Below, piece by piece: positions 8,585 to 17,139 of a stretch of 64,000 nt of DNA. A model generated the notes under the pieces. It did no database searches. It saw nothing but the letters and a program-made list of their open reading frames with translations, and was not told where the DNA came from. Origin of the DNA: CBDFJH01 sp965198095 (lineage in GTDB: Bacteria; Latescibacterota; UBA2968; GCA-2709665); NCBI GenBank assembly GCA_965198095.1, contig OZ240239.1:868001-932000 (forward strand). The letters are read 5' to 3'. Positions within the stretch are counted from its first letter, which is position 1, and each line of letters begins with the position of its first letter. The translations under genes were made by a program, and so were the position numbers.

Positions 8585-9028
8585 CTATCGACGGGTCTGT
8601 TTCAACGCTTCGTAACTCTTGCCTTCGTACTTGGAAGGACATTTTGCGAGCAGTGTCTCGGCCTGGAAGAGGCCGGTCGTTTGGGGATGGCCTTGGACGA
8701 CGACGTCCGAACCGTCCTGGAACGTGTCGGGCACGACGCCTTTATAGCGGATGGCGATCGGGTCGGAGAAGGCCTCTGTCCCATCCTCCAGGGGTTCCCA
8801 GATGCGAAAGGAGACGGCGAGTGTTTCGCGGTCGGTCTCTATGGATCCGGGGACGACCCTGCCCGCCAGCTTCACCCGCTTGCCGAGAAATTGAGATGCC
8901 TTGGCCTCCAGCTCGGTCACGGTGAAGTAGTACATGGCCGTTTCCCGGAATCCGGAAACGACCATGTAAAGCAGACAGGTCACGATGATCCCGAACCCGA
9001 CCACGAATTTTGCCTTTTTTCGAGCCAT
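8585..9028 (-). CDS. ccmE: Heme chaperone CcmE, Cys-type (CxxxY) variant
   Basis: The 147-residue protein has an N-terminal membrane anchor (about 8-25) and an OB-fold periplasmic domain with the family segments YFTVTELEAK, VKLAGRVVPGSI and RYKGVVPDTFQDGSDVVVQG. In E. coli CcmE, heme binds His130 in a HxxxY motif. Here the aligned site reads LLAKCPSKY, giving Cys130 (codon 8639-8641) and Tyr134. Cys-type CcmE proteins are known from archaea and some sulfate reducers. The ATG at 9028 has GGGAGAGAAG just upstream; earlier in-frame starts run into a dispersed repeat and were rejected. It is the first gene of the ccm operon. Confidence 0.92.
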   Translation of the reverse strand: MARKKAKFVVGFGIIVTCLLYMVVSGFRETAMYYFTVTELEAKASQFLGKRVKLAGRVVPGSIETDRETLAVSFRIWEPLEDGTEAFSDPIAIRYKGVVPDTFQDGSDVVVQGHPQTTGLFQAETLLAKCPSKYEGKSYEALKQTRR

Positions 9029-9380
9029 CTCTTCTCTCCCGGTTCGCGTCGGCGCCCGGCGCTGTTTGGGTGTGCAGAGAGCCGAAACGCCACGGCCGCG
9101 ATGGCATCTGGCCCGAATCACTCGTGAAATCTGAACAATCTGCGTAAATCCCGGGCTTTCCAGTATTGCACCAAAACAAAGTTTTTCAGCTCAAATTGGA
9201 TCACTGATTGTTCCACATAAAATTATGAAGATTTTCAGCAAATTTATGAATTATTCGGGCTAAGTTGCTTTGGTTGAGGCCGTCCAAGATGACGTAGGTT
9301 TTCTGCCCGGAGATTACGCGACTCGTTCGGTCATAAAGCCAAGAATGAGCGTCACTTGCGTCGTTGTGAAAACGTTGTCT
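9029..9380. promoter_or_regulatory. Intergenic region upstream of ccm operon, with dispersed repeat and AT-rich patch
   Basis: These 352 bases separate the M16 peptidase stop from ccmE. Positions 9078-9172 are a copy of a dispersed repeat also found at 27432-27501, 51325-51422 and 51900-51968. Positions 9173-9260 are markedly AT-rich for this genome and probably hold the ccm promoter. A TAAATTTG octamer on the minus strand (about 9237-9244) fits the Bacteroidota -7 element TANNTTTG, but no good -33 was found. No coding sequence is supported here. Confidence 0.4.
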
Positions 9381-12314
9381 TCAGTGGGCGAAGATGTCTT
9401 CAAGGCCGACCTCGACCCATCTGCCCAGTTTCCGGAGCGCCTCTGCGTTGATTCGCGCTCGATCCCCGACGACGGAGATGAGCTTCGGCCGGGATTTCAG
9501 GTGTGCTTCGTGGAACGCCAGCATCAGGTCGATCTCCGCGTCCAGAACGCGCTCGAATCGATCCTTTCTCGGGTCGACGGGGACGCCGAGCTTCTCCCAG
9601 GCCCGTACGGACCCAAGGATCTGCCGGAAGCCGAGCTTGGCGGTCCGGTAGCGATTGATCACGGACTGCCTGGCCTGGTCGAAACGTTCCGGCTCGACCG
9701 GAAGGTTGTCCAGAAGGTCTTGGAGCGCCTCGAGGGCTTCCGCGGCCTTGTCGGGCTGGCAGCCGATGCCTGCGGCCATGATGTTCTGGTCGCCCTGTCG
9801 CTCGCCCGTAAAGTATCTCGCTCCGGCCGAGTAGGCCAGCGCCCGCGCCTCTCGCAGCTCCTGAAAGACGATACCGCCCATTCCGCCCGCAAAGTAGGTG
9901 TTGTAGAGCTGGACGGCCGGGAGGTTCGATTCGTCGTATGTTTCGTTTCCGAATTCGATACGCAGGTGAGCTTGCGCCATGTCTTTGTGGAAGAAGAGGA
10001 TCTCATCTCCTTCCGTGGCTCTGGCCTTGAGGAAGCGATAGGGCGGCGCATCCCGGAGCGGGCCGGAAACGACGTGATGTTCTTTCAGAATGGAGACCAC
10101 TTCCTCCAGAGAGGATGCGCCTGTGTAGCTTATCGTGTGTTTGTAGCGAAGGAGACCTTTGACGATTCCCAGGAGCTCATCGACCGTCAGCGCCCGGAGG
10201 GCTTCGTCGGACAGCTCACGGAGGAAGGCGGAGTCCTTGCCGTAGCGGTTGAACGCGACCAGCGCCGATCGGATGCTTCGATGATCTTTCTTGGCGTCCT
10301 CTCGTTTGGCCAGAACGATTTTCACGAGTTCGTCCAACGTCTCGCCATTCGTTTCGGGACGCTTGACAAACGCCATCAGAAGCGCCAGGGAAGGTCCGAA
10401 ATTTTCATCGATCCCTGAAATGCCGATGTGGGTCTCGTTGTCTCCCGCTCCGATGCTGAAATCGGTACCGAGCTTGTACCACTCCTTCTTCAAGGCTTCC
10501 GGTTCGAACGTTTCCGTTCCCGCCTTGTCCATCAGCTGGGTGGCCATGCCGATCCTGTTGTCTTGATCCGTTCCGAAATCGATCGAGATCTTCAAGGAAA
10601 AGAGATCGTTGATCGGGTTTTTGCCGTAATAGAGCTTCACGCCTTCGTGATAGTCGAAGATCGTGTAGTCCTTCTCCGGATCGACAAACACGGGTTCGAT
10701 TTCGTCGTGGGGCATGGCCAGGACCGTCCGGGCAAACTCCGATTGCCGGGTCCCGTCGATCTCGATCTTGTCTATCTCCGGCTTCTCGATCTTGGGGATC
10801 TCCGGCACGTCATCCACCCTGTAGCCTGCCACGTAGCCATCGCCGAAATAGGTTCGTGCCACCCTCACGACGTCCCGCTTTGTCAGCCTTTCCATTCGGG
10901 CAATTTCATTTACGTTGCGGCTCCAGTCCTTGAACTCGAGGAAGGCCGAGCGCATCAACCGGATCCGCCCGCGGTTCGATTCGAGCTGGGACTTCCGGGT
11001 CTTTTTGAAGTCTGTCACGATGGCCGGCAGGATCCAATCCTGGAACGCGCCCTGTTTGATGAGGTCCAGCTGTTCCAGCAACAGCGATTCCACCTCGTCT
11101 AGAGATTGACCCTTTTTCGGGATCCCGTAGAGGTACTGCGCGCCGTAGTCGTTGAGCAAGTGGGGGTAGGCGCCGGCCTGACGGACGCTCTGGCGCTGGT
11201 TGAGATTCAGGTTGATCAGCCCTGCCGTCCTGTTGTCCAGAATCATGTCCAGAAGTTTCAGGGCGTCGGCGTGGTCGTGGTTTGTCCGAGCGGTTCGAAA
11301 GGCCAGGAGGACGTATTCCTCGCCCTGATACTTGACCGTGACGCGTTTCGGTTTGCTCAGAGGCGCTTCCCGCCACTCCCTCGGCTCGGGAAGCGCTCGG
11401 CGTTCCCAAACGGAAAAGTGTTTGTCTATGGTTTGGATGGTTTCATCGATGTCGATATTCCCCGACACGAGGATGGCCATGTTGTTCGGAACGTAATACG
11501 TGCGGTAGTAGTCGTAGACGTTTTTCAGGGAAGGATTTTTCAGGTGTTCAACGTTGCCGATCGTTGTTTGCCGTCCGTAGGGATGTTTTTCGTAGAGCTG
11601 CTGATTCACCGCGTAGCCGATGATTCTGTCCTTGTTGTCCAGGGTGCGGTTCTTCTCTTCATAGACGACTTCGAGTTCGAGCTGAAAGAGCCGGAAGACC
11701 GGGTTGTGGAAACGCTCGGCTTCGATCGTCGCCCATTGGGTGAGGCGGTTCGCGGGGAGGCTCACCCTGTAGACGGTCTCTTCGTGCCAGGTGTGCGCGT
11801 TCAGCCCGGTCCCTCCCATGGCCTTGTAGAGTCTGTCGAGCTCGTTGGGTATGACGTAGGGCGACGCAAGCTGGGATTCCTCGTTGATCCGCTCGTAAAT
11901 CGCCTTTCTTTTCTCGGGATCCGCTTCGTTGAAGTGCGCTTCATACAGCTCCAGAATCCTGTCGAGATGGGGTTTTTCCTTCTCGTAGTTCGACGTCCCG
12001 ATCTTCCTCGACCCCTTGAACAGCATATGCTCCAGGTAGTGTGCGAGCCCGGTAGATTCCGCCGGGTCGTGCTTGCTCCCGGCACGCACCGCGATCTCGG
12101 CATGGAATCGAGGCGTTTCGGGGTTTTCCGTCAAGTAGACCGTGAGGCCGTTGTCGAGCTCGTAGACGTGGACGGCCATCGGGTCGGCGGGGTCCGGCGG
12201 GTGAACCTGCCTGTAGCCCGCGGAACCCGGGGACGTGAAAAACAGGACGGAAGCAATGGAGAAGAGGAAGAGAGATCGCGTCACGGACATGGTCGAGCGT
12301 TTCTTTCGAGTCAT
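9381..12314 (-). CDS. M16-family zinc metallopeptidase (pitrilysin-like)
   Basis: The 977-residue protein has a signal peptide (MSVTRSLFLFSIASVLFFTSPGSAG after a short basic stretch). The inverted zinc motif HxxEH reads HYLEH at residues 92-96. The family's downstream glutamate is expected in LELEVVYEEKNRTLDNKD. The second half (about 530-977) has the M16 C-terminal fold without a second active site, as usual for single-chain M16 enzymes. It would degrade peptides in the periplasm or at the outer membrane. The ATG at 12314 is one choice; an ATG at 12290 directly in front of the signal peptide is equally possible. The HspQ-domain gene lies 61 bases upstream on the same strand. Confidence 0.92.
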   Translation of the reverse strand: MTRKKRSTMSVTRSLFLFSIASVLFFTSPGSAGYRQVHPPDPADPMAVHVYELDNGLTVYLTENPETPRFHAEIAVRAGSKHDPAESTGLAHYLEHMLFKGSRKIGTSNYEKEKPHLDRILELYEAHFNEADPEKRKAIYERINEESQLASPYVIPNELDRLYKAMGGTGLNAHTWHEETVYRVSLPANRLTQWATIEAERFHNPVFRLFQLELEVVYEEKNRTLDNKDRIIGYAVNQQLYEKHPYGRQTTIGNVEHLKNPSLKNVYDYYRTYYVPNNMAILVSGNIDIDETIQTIDKHFSVWERRALPEPREWREAPLSKPKRVTVKYQGEEYVLLAFRTARTNHDHADALKLLDMILDNRTAGLINLNLNQRQSVRQAGAYPHLLNDYGAQYLYGIPKKGQSLDEVESLLLEQLDLIKQGAFQDWILPAIVTDFKKTRKSQLESNRGRIRLMRSAFLEFKDWSRNVNEIARMERLTKRDVVRVARTYFGDGYVAGYRVDDVPEIPKIEKPEIDKIEIDGTRQSEFARTVLAMPHDEIEPVFVDPEKDYTIFDYHEGVKLYYGKNPINDLFSLKISIDFGTDQDNRIGMATQLMDKAGTETFEPEALKKEWYKLGTDFSIGAGDNETHIGISGIDENFGPSLALLMAFVKRPETNGETLDELVKIVLAKREDAKKDHRSIRSALVAFNRYGKDSAFLRELSDEALRALTVDELLGIVKGLLRYKHTISYTGASSLEEVVSILKEHHVVSGPLRDAPPYRFLKARATEGDEILFFHKDMAQAHLRIEFGNETYDESNLPAVQLYNTYFAGGMGGIVFQELREARALAYSAGARYFTGERQGDQNIMAAGIGCQPDKAAEALEALQDLLDNLPVEPERFDQARQSVINRYRTAKLGFRQILGSVRAWEKLGVPVDPRKDRFERVLDAEIDLMLAFHEAHLKSRPKLISVVGDRARINAEALRKLGRWVEVGLEDIFAH

Positions 12315-12375
12315 AGAAGGGGTATGACAGGCAGACGAAATGGCGGGGCGGGGAGGCCGGAAGCCGGGCGTCCGA

Positions 12376-12912
12376 TCATCCCGGCCAGGGCCTGTCGTTC
12401 CTGACGTAGCATCCATTCCGGAACCGGGAAAAGAAGTGGGACACGAACGGATGAGACACCTCGTCCTCGGAGTCGTCTTCCAGCAGGCTGTTCTGCGCGG
12501 CGTAGGTCACCTGCGCGGAACCGTGGACCAGGACGTGATACCAGGGCTGGCGGCGTTCGGGCTGGGTCCGGTTGGCCCGGTACCAGTCCTCCCCCGCCCG
12601 GCAGGTGGGGTCCAACGCCACGACGACGCCTCGGTATCCGTATCGTCTGTGTCTGACCAGCTGACCGGGCTCGAACAGGGCTTCCGTACAAACCGGTCCG
12701 ACGGGCGTACCGACAGACTGCGCCTCGCGCCGCTTCAACCGCTCTCGAATAAGCTTCAACGCGCGCTCGCCGGGCGGCTCATCCAGCCTCGACAGCGCGG
12801 GCTCCAGACCGGGACCGAACGCGGCCAGGGCCTCCGTCACGCTTTCGCTGACGGTCTCGGAGTCGTCATCGAGGAGCTTCAGCAGGTGAGGCAACTGCTC
12901 GACATCGGGCAT
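12376..12912 (-). CDS. HspQ/YccV-like domain protein with N-terminal helical repeat
   Basis: The 178-residue protein has two parts. Residues 1-70 (LPHLLKLLDDDSETVSESVTEALAAFG) look like one or two HEAT-like helical hairpins. Residues 78-170 match the YccV/HspQ domain: FEPGQLVRHRRYGYRGVV, then WYRANRTQPERRQPWYHVL, then YAAQNSLL and the terminal hydrophobic HPFVSHFF. HspQ in E. coli is a specificity factor for Lon and binds hemimethylated DNA. The HEAT-plus-HspQ combination suggests a protein-quality-control adaptor. GAGAG lies seven bases before the ATG at 12912; a GTG one codon earlier is possible. Confidence 0.85.
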   Translation of the reverse strand: MPDVEQLPHLLKLLDDDSETVSESVTEALAAFGPGLEPALSRLDEPPGERALKLIRERLKRREAQSVGTPVGPVCTEALFEPGQLVRHRRYGYRGVVVALDPTCRAGEDWYRANRTQPERRQPWYHVLVHGSAQVTYAAQNSLLEDDSEDEVSHPFVSHFFSRFRNGCYVRNDRPWPG

Positions 12913-13029
12913 CACGTTCTCTCTCGGCGTTTTCGATTTATCGCCGGAAGCGGCAAACAGGTGACATCATTTCCGGTATTGCAGGGGCGTATCGTGCTCT
13001 CTTTAACCTGAATAATTAATAAAAAAGGT

Positions 13030-14319
13030 TCAGACACCCGCCCTCATCCTTGCGAATGTGATCTGGTCGCTCAACTGCATCAATTCGAAGTAGGTCGCAC
13101 AGTCGGTGCGAGCCGGGTCCAACTGCGCGATCTCGTTTCGGAACCAGGCCCATCCCTTTTCCCCTTTGGGTCCCAGCCCCGTGAGGGTGTCGTTGAAATC
13201 GGAGATCTCGGATCCGGACTTGCCGCCGCCGATCCGTCCGAGGACGTCGGCGTCGGTCGCGCTGTTTCTCAATATCCCGTCGAAGGCCTCGACCGTGACG
13301 CCGAGAAATTTCATGATGCCTCTGTCGATGAGAGAATCTCGGCCGTACCAGTATTCCCCAAGCGTATCGGAGAGGTTGGCCCGGCCCTTGTCGATCGCCC
13401 TGGCGAGGCCGGCGATTCCACCCACGGAGGTGTCGTAGGGGCTTCGAGGCGGGTGTCTCGACAGGTCGACCGCGCCGAAGCTGTGCTCGTCGTCAAGGTC
13501 CAGCCGGTCAAAATGGGCCGTGATGTCCGCACGACCGGGCGCGATCTCTTCGACAGCCTTCCTGAAGCTCTCCCGCTTCTCCTCCGTGTCCGGTCCCGCC
13601 CGTCTCAAACGGGCGTTGAAGGCGGGGATTTCGTTTCGGGCCCTGACCGTCTCTTCGAGGACCCACGCGCCGAGCTCCAGGTCGTTGAGATGCTGACAGG
13701 CGGCCGCTCGAAACGCGTCGGACGAAAAGCCGAGGAAATCCAGGACGGCCTGGTCGATCGGACAATTGTAGAGGTAGTCCCCGAGCCGGTTCGCCTTGGA
13801 GGCACGGGCCTTGTCCGACATGCGGGCGGCGCCGTAGATCCCCGCCACGTCCCGGCAGAAGGGCGAGCGGGGCGCGCGGTGCGAAAGGTCGACGTCCCGG
13901 AACGACCCGCAGTCATCCAGGTCGATCGATTCGAAGACGGTTTCGATGTCGCTGCGTCCCGGTGCGTAACGGGAGATGCGGTCCTTCAGACGCCTCTTTC
14001 CAGCCTCATCTTCCGGTTCCCGCGACAGCTGGTCGCGATTGAAGGCCGCGACTTCCGCCTCTGTCTTGCCGGCAGACGCGAGCACCCACCTCGCAAGGTT
14101 TTCATCGTCATATCGGTCTGCCGCGTCCGCAAAGTCGTCGGCCGTGATGCCGAGGAAGTCCAGGCAGATTTTGTCCAGAGAGGAGTTTTCTCCATAGACG
14201 AAATCGCCGAGGGTTTCTTCGTTGCAGGCACGCGCCTTGTCGGCCATCCGGGCGAGGCCGACGATGCCGGCGATCTTCCTGTTGGAGGGTCTGCGGGGTG
14301 GCTGTCTTCTGAGATCCAT
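13030..14319 (-). CDS. Triple DUF5069-domain protein
   Basis: The protein has 429 residues from the ATG at 14319, which is preceded by AAGGGA. It consists of three tandem units of about 141 residues, starting near 1, 143 and 284. Each unit begins DL(x)4PPRSP-like (QPPRRP, RAPRSP, HPPRSP). Each continues GGI-x-GLARxxDKxRA, then LGxYxYxxxSxxDxxxxxFLGxxxxxF and a final LxPGRxDxxxxF. This is the DUF5069 pattern, whose function is unknown and which normally occurs as a single domain. An in-frame start further upstream lacks a ribosome site and was rejected. An AT-rich stretch at 13009-13031 follows the stop and may end transcription. Confidence 0.85.
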   Translation of the reverse strand: MDLRRQPPRRPSNRKIAGIVGLARMADKARACNEETLGDFVYGENSSLDKICLDFLGITADDFADAADRYDDENLARWVLASAGKTEAEVAAFNRDQLSREPEDEAGKRRLKDRISRYAPGRSDIETVFESIDLDDCGSFRDVDLSHRAPRSPFCRDVAGIYGAARMSDKARASKANRLGDYLYNCPIDQAVLDFLGFSSDAFRAAACQHLNDLELGAWVLEETVRARNEIPAFNARLRRAGPDTEEKRESFRKAVEEIAPGRADITAHFDRLDLDDEHSFGAVDLSRHPPRSPYDTSVGGIAGLARAIDKGRANLSDTLGEYWYGRDSLIDRGIMKFLGVTVEAFDGILRNSATDADVLGRIGGGKSGSEISDFNDTLTGLGPKGEKGWAWFRNEIAQLDPARTDCATYFELMQLSDQITFARMRAGV

Positions 14320-14511
14320 AGCGGTTGTTCCCTTACGTTGGAAAACGCTCCAGCGCCGACTTTCAGAGGGTGAAAGTACGCAATTTGGCGCGGGGAAGCA
14401 AGGGGACGGCCAAGCCCGGAACAAGCCCTCACGGATCGTTGGTTTCATCACGATCGTTTACGGCGGTACGAACCTGGCGTGGCCCCTCGAGTCCCGGATT
14501 CCCCGCCGTCG

Positions 14512-15141
14512 TCACTGTCTGTTCATCTTGATCAGCAGATCCCGGGCGTTCAGGTACGGATCGCAGGCGTCCAGGAAGGTCTGCAGGAGGTCTCCGGGCG
14601 CGAGGTTGGAGGTATCCAGATCGAATTTGCGCTGGATCCAGCTGGAGACGTATTCCTGTTGAAACTGATCCAGAACGGGCTGGATATCGCCAGCGGAGAC
14701 GAGCGGATAGGGGTGCGGCGCCTCGCGCATCCTCCTTTCTATGACGTCGGGGCTGGCGGTGAGGTGGAGCAGAATCGTGTCGTCCGGCATTTCGAGCTCA
14801 TACATCCGGGGCAGCTCCGGGGGTCTGTGCATGTCGGGATAGTAGTAGCGAGGGCCGTAGATGGCCTCCTCGATGTGAAATCCGCCCAGGATCATGTGTT
14901 CCATTTTATTGAGGAGGATCAGGTGGTAGGCGATCTGGAAGCGCTGGAAGCGTTCCTTCATCGTCTGGGAGAAATTCATCTGGACTTCCTGATCGCTTTT
15001 TTCCAGGAGCGTCTGCGTGTCCGGGATCGAGAAGTGGTCGTCGAGATGAAGGGGAAACCCGTGCCCGGGGCCCCATTTCATCAATGCCTGAATCAGCGTG
15101 GACTTCCCCACGTACTCGCAGCCGATTATGATAAGGCGCAT
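14512..15141 (-). CDS. P-loop NTPase / nucleoside-kinase-like protein
   Basis: The 209-residue protein begins MRLIIIGCEYVGKSTLIQ with a Walker A motif GCEYVGKST at 7-15. A DDHF segment and an aromatic stretch (YGPRYYYPD) follow. A later LHLTASPDVIERRMRE is reminiscent of the base/lid part of thymidylate and deoxynucleoside kinases. The overall pattern suggests a small-molecule kinase of unknown substrate. AAAGGAG lies nine bases before the ATG at 15141. It is transcribed divergently from the lipoprotein gene at 15314, with a shared 172-base promoter region. Confidence 0.75.
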   Translation of the reverse strand: MRLIIIGCEYVGKSTLIQALMKWGPGHGFPLHLDDHFSIPDTQTLLEKSDQEVQMNFSQTMKERFQRFQIAYHLILLNKMEHMILGGFHIEEAIYGPRYYYPDMHRPPELPRMYELEMPDDTILLHLTASPDVIERRMREAPHPYPLVSAGDIQPVLDQFQQEYVSSWIQRKFDLDTSNLAPGDLLQTFLDACDPYLNARDLLIKMNRQ

Positions 15142-15239
15142 CGAAGAAACTCCTTTCAGTGTGATCTCGGATTCAGACTCCGGCTCCACGTCGGAAACAG
15201 GTCCCAATATAGCGGAGCGGTGGCAAGGTTTGCAAGCGC

Positions 15240-15271
15240 CTTGCCTTGGATCGCGGGGGAGCGTATCTTTG
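15240..15271 (+). promoter_or_regulatory. Bacteroidota-type promoter of the lipoprotein-DUF350 operon
   Basis: CTTG at 15240-15243 is separated by 20 bases from TATCTTTG at 15264-15271. This fits the Bacteroidota housekeeping promoter (TTTG, 19-21 nt, TANNTTTG) with one mismatch. The start codon at 15314 lies about 40 bases downstream, preceded by GGAAGG. Confidence 0.55.
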
Positions 15272-15313
15272 TCGTGTGGAAACGAATCTCAACCTTCAAC
15301 GGAAGGCACGCAG

Positions 15314-16009
15314 ATGAGCGAGTCGACGCGTCCACGGTCCGGTCTTTTCGTGCCGGCGCTCTTGGCGGGATTCCTTACTCTGGCGAGCTGCGGCGGACCC
15401 ACAGATCCCGTTCAGGCCATGCGGAAGAGCCTTGCGTCTGCGCCTGAATACACGATTGTCCTGGAAGACATGCGGGAAGAGGAAGGCTTTTTTCCGAAAT
15501 ACTACCACCGTTACAAGGTGTTGCAGGGCAACCGGGAGCGCGTCTCGAATTGGGTTGAGGTCCAGGAATCGATCTACAGGAAGTATGAACCTTTCCTCGG
15601 CATGGCCCTGGCGGCCAAGTCGGACAAGGGGGTCAACGACACGCCTCACCCCGCCGGTTATCACTACGCCGGGAACCCGCGGTACGGGTATTGGGGGGGC
15701 GGGGGTTTCTGGGTGTTTTACGGGCAGTACGCGATGATGCGGAACCTGATGGGATCGGGGGGACGGCCGATCTATCAGCGAGACCATAATAACTATCGGA
15801 ATTACAGGGGCCGGGGACGACCCTACCATGGACCGAATCGTGAATTCGGGACACAGGGTTCGGTCACGAAACAGAGGAAGCCGGGCTTTTACGAGCGCCG
15901 CAAACGGGCGATTGCACGCAGAAACCGTTCATTCTCGCAGCGCGTGCAGCATCGGGTCGGTCGCGGCCGAACAGGCTTTGGAAGCCGCCGAGGAGGATTT
16001 GGAAAATGA
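15314..16009 (+). CDS. Lipoprotein with Arg/Gly-rich C-terminus
   Basis: The 231-residue protein has a lipoprotein signal peptide ending LTLASCGG, with lipobox Cys at about 26. A predicted periplasmic region (DPVQAMRKSLASAPEYTIVLEDMREEE) follows. A Gly/Tyr/Trp-rich stretch (YGYWGGGGFWVFYGQYAMM) comes next, and then a strongly basic tail ending in Arg, Gly and Phe repeats. It was not recognised beyond its lipoprotein nature. Its stop overlaps the DUF350 start codon by four bases, so the two are translationally coupled. DUF350 proteins often have such a small lipoprotein partner. Confidence 0.75.
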   Translation: MSESTRPRSGLFVPALLAGFLTLASCGGPTDPVQAMRKSLASAPEYTIVLEDMREEEGFFPKYYHRYKVLQGNRERVSNWVEVQESIYRKYEPFLGMALAAKSDKGVNDTPHPAGYHYAGNPRYGYWGGGGFWVFYGQYAMMRNLMGSGGRPIYQRDHNNYRNYRGRGRPYHGPNREFGTQGSVTKQRKPGFYERRKRAIARRNRSFSQRVQHRVGRGRTGFGSRRGGFGK

Positions 16010-16866
16010 TTTGGCAAGACTTAGGTGAAGCTGGCATCTATCTGGTCTGCGCGTTCGCCCTCTTTTGGGTCGGGAAACTGGTCTATGACTGGACGACACC
16101 GAGCTACCGGATTCAGGATGAACTGGTCGAGCGAGACAATACCGCCCTTGCCCTGGCCCTGGTGGGATACTTCCTGGGCCTTGTCCTGGCCATTGGCGGC
16201 GTGATATCAGGTCCCTCCCACGGGTTGGAGGAGGACCTGACCGACATCCTCATCTTCGGCCCGCTCTCCATCGTTCTGCTGAATCTGTCCCGGCTGATCA
16301 ACGACCGCCTCATTTTACACGGGTTTTCGATCCGCGACGAGATTGTTCGTGACAAGAATGCGGGTACCGGCGCGGTCCTGTGCGCGACCTATGTCGCGAC
16401 CGGGCTGGTCCTCTTCGGGGCCGTTTCCGGGGTTTCTCTGGTGGGGTGGGTGGGGACCGTCGCCAGCGTGGTCGTCTTCTGGCTTCTGGGCCAGGCGGTG
16501 CTCGTTCTGGCCGGGCTCGTCTACGACTGGATCACGCCCTATGACCTCCACGCGGAGATCGAACGGGACAATACGGCCGCCGGCGTCGGCTTCGCGGGTG
16601 CCTTGGTCGGGATCGGCAACGTGGTGGGGCACGCCGTGGCGGGCGACTTCATCTCCTGGAGTTTGAGCCTTCAGGGGTTCGGGATAGAGGTGTTGGCGGG
16701 ATTGACCATCTTGCCGATCGTGCGGATCGGGACGGACAAGGTTCTGCTGCCGGGCCTCCGACTGTCGGCTGAGATCTCGAATCGGGAGAAGCCGCATCTG
16801 GGGGCCGGGTTGATCGAAGCCTTCTCCTACGTCGGCGCCTCATTCCTGATTGTGTGGTGTCTCTAG
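16006..16866 (+). CDS. DUF350 multi-repeat membrane protein
   Basis: The 286-residue integral membrane protein has about eight predicted helices. The DUF350 motif, an acidic-polar loop followed by a glycine-rich helix, occurs three times: RDNTALALA at 43, RDKNAGTGA at 115 and RDNTAAGVG at 187. A fourth, weaker copy is at the C-terminus (REKPHLGAGLIEA). The function of DUF350 is unknown. It is commonly found near spermidine-synthase-like genes, as here (19490). It starts inside the lipoprotein gene end. Confidence 0.8.
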   Translation: MIWQDLGEAGIYLVCAFALFWVGKLVYDWTTPSYRIQDELVERDNTALALALVGYFLGLVLAIGGVISGPSHGLEEDLTDILIFGPLSIVLLNLSRLINDRLILHGFSIRDEIVRDKNAGTGAVLCATYVATGLVLFGAVSGVSLVGWVGTVASVVVFWLLGQAVLVLAGLVYDWITPYDLHAEIERDNTAAGVGFAGALVGIGNVVGHAVAGDFISWSLSLQGFGIEVLAGLTILPIVRIGTDKVLLPGLRLSAEISNREKPHLGAGLIEAFSYVGASFLIVWCL

Positions 16867-17032
16867 CCCGTTTGCGTGATCCGGCCGGCGTTGCCGTGCC
16901 CGTCGCGCAGGGCTCGACGCGAAGCGTGACGCGGAGATGGAACCGTCTCCCTGCGTCGAGATAGGAACGCGTGGAAACGGGCCGGGAGACGGGGTTCGCC
17001 TTTCGGCCGTTGCGCGTCAGGTCGCTTTTCGT

Positions 17033-17057
17033 GGCGCCCGTCGGTGTGGCGGGCGCC
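17033..17057 (+). terminator. GC-rich hairpin after the DUF350 gene
   Basis: Eight-base arms GGCGCCCG (17033-17040) and CGGGCGCC (17050-17057) flank a nine-base loop and are followed by TTCTCG. This could end the lipoprotein-DUF350 transcript or attenuate into the ligase gene. The T-run is weak. Confidence 0.4.
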
Positions 17058-17139
17058 TTCTCGTTGATCGAAAGTCGGTGTTTTCTCGACCTTGGAGACG
17101 GGCATTTTCCCCTTCTCATTCCTGCATTGAGAGTTGCCT

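Noticed and set aside
9030..9121. Upstream start for ccmE
   Set aside because: It runs into the dispersed repeat, and the ATG at 9028 has a clear ribosome site and gives a standard N-terminus.
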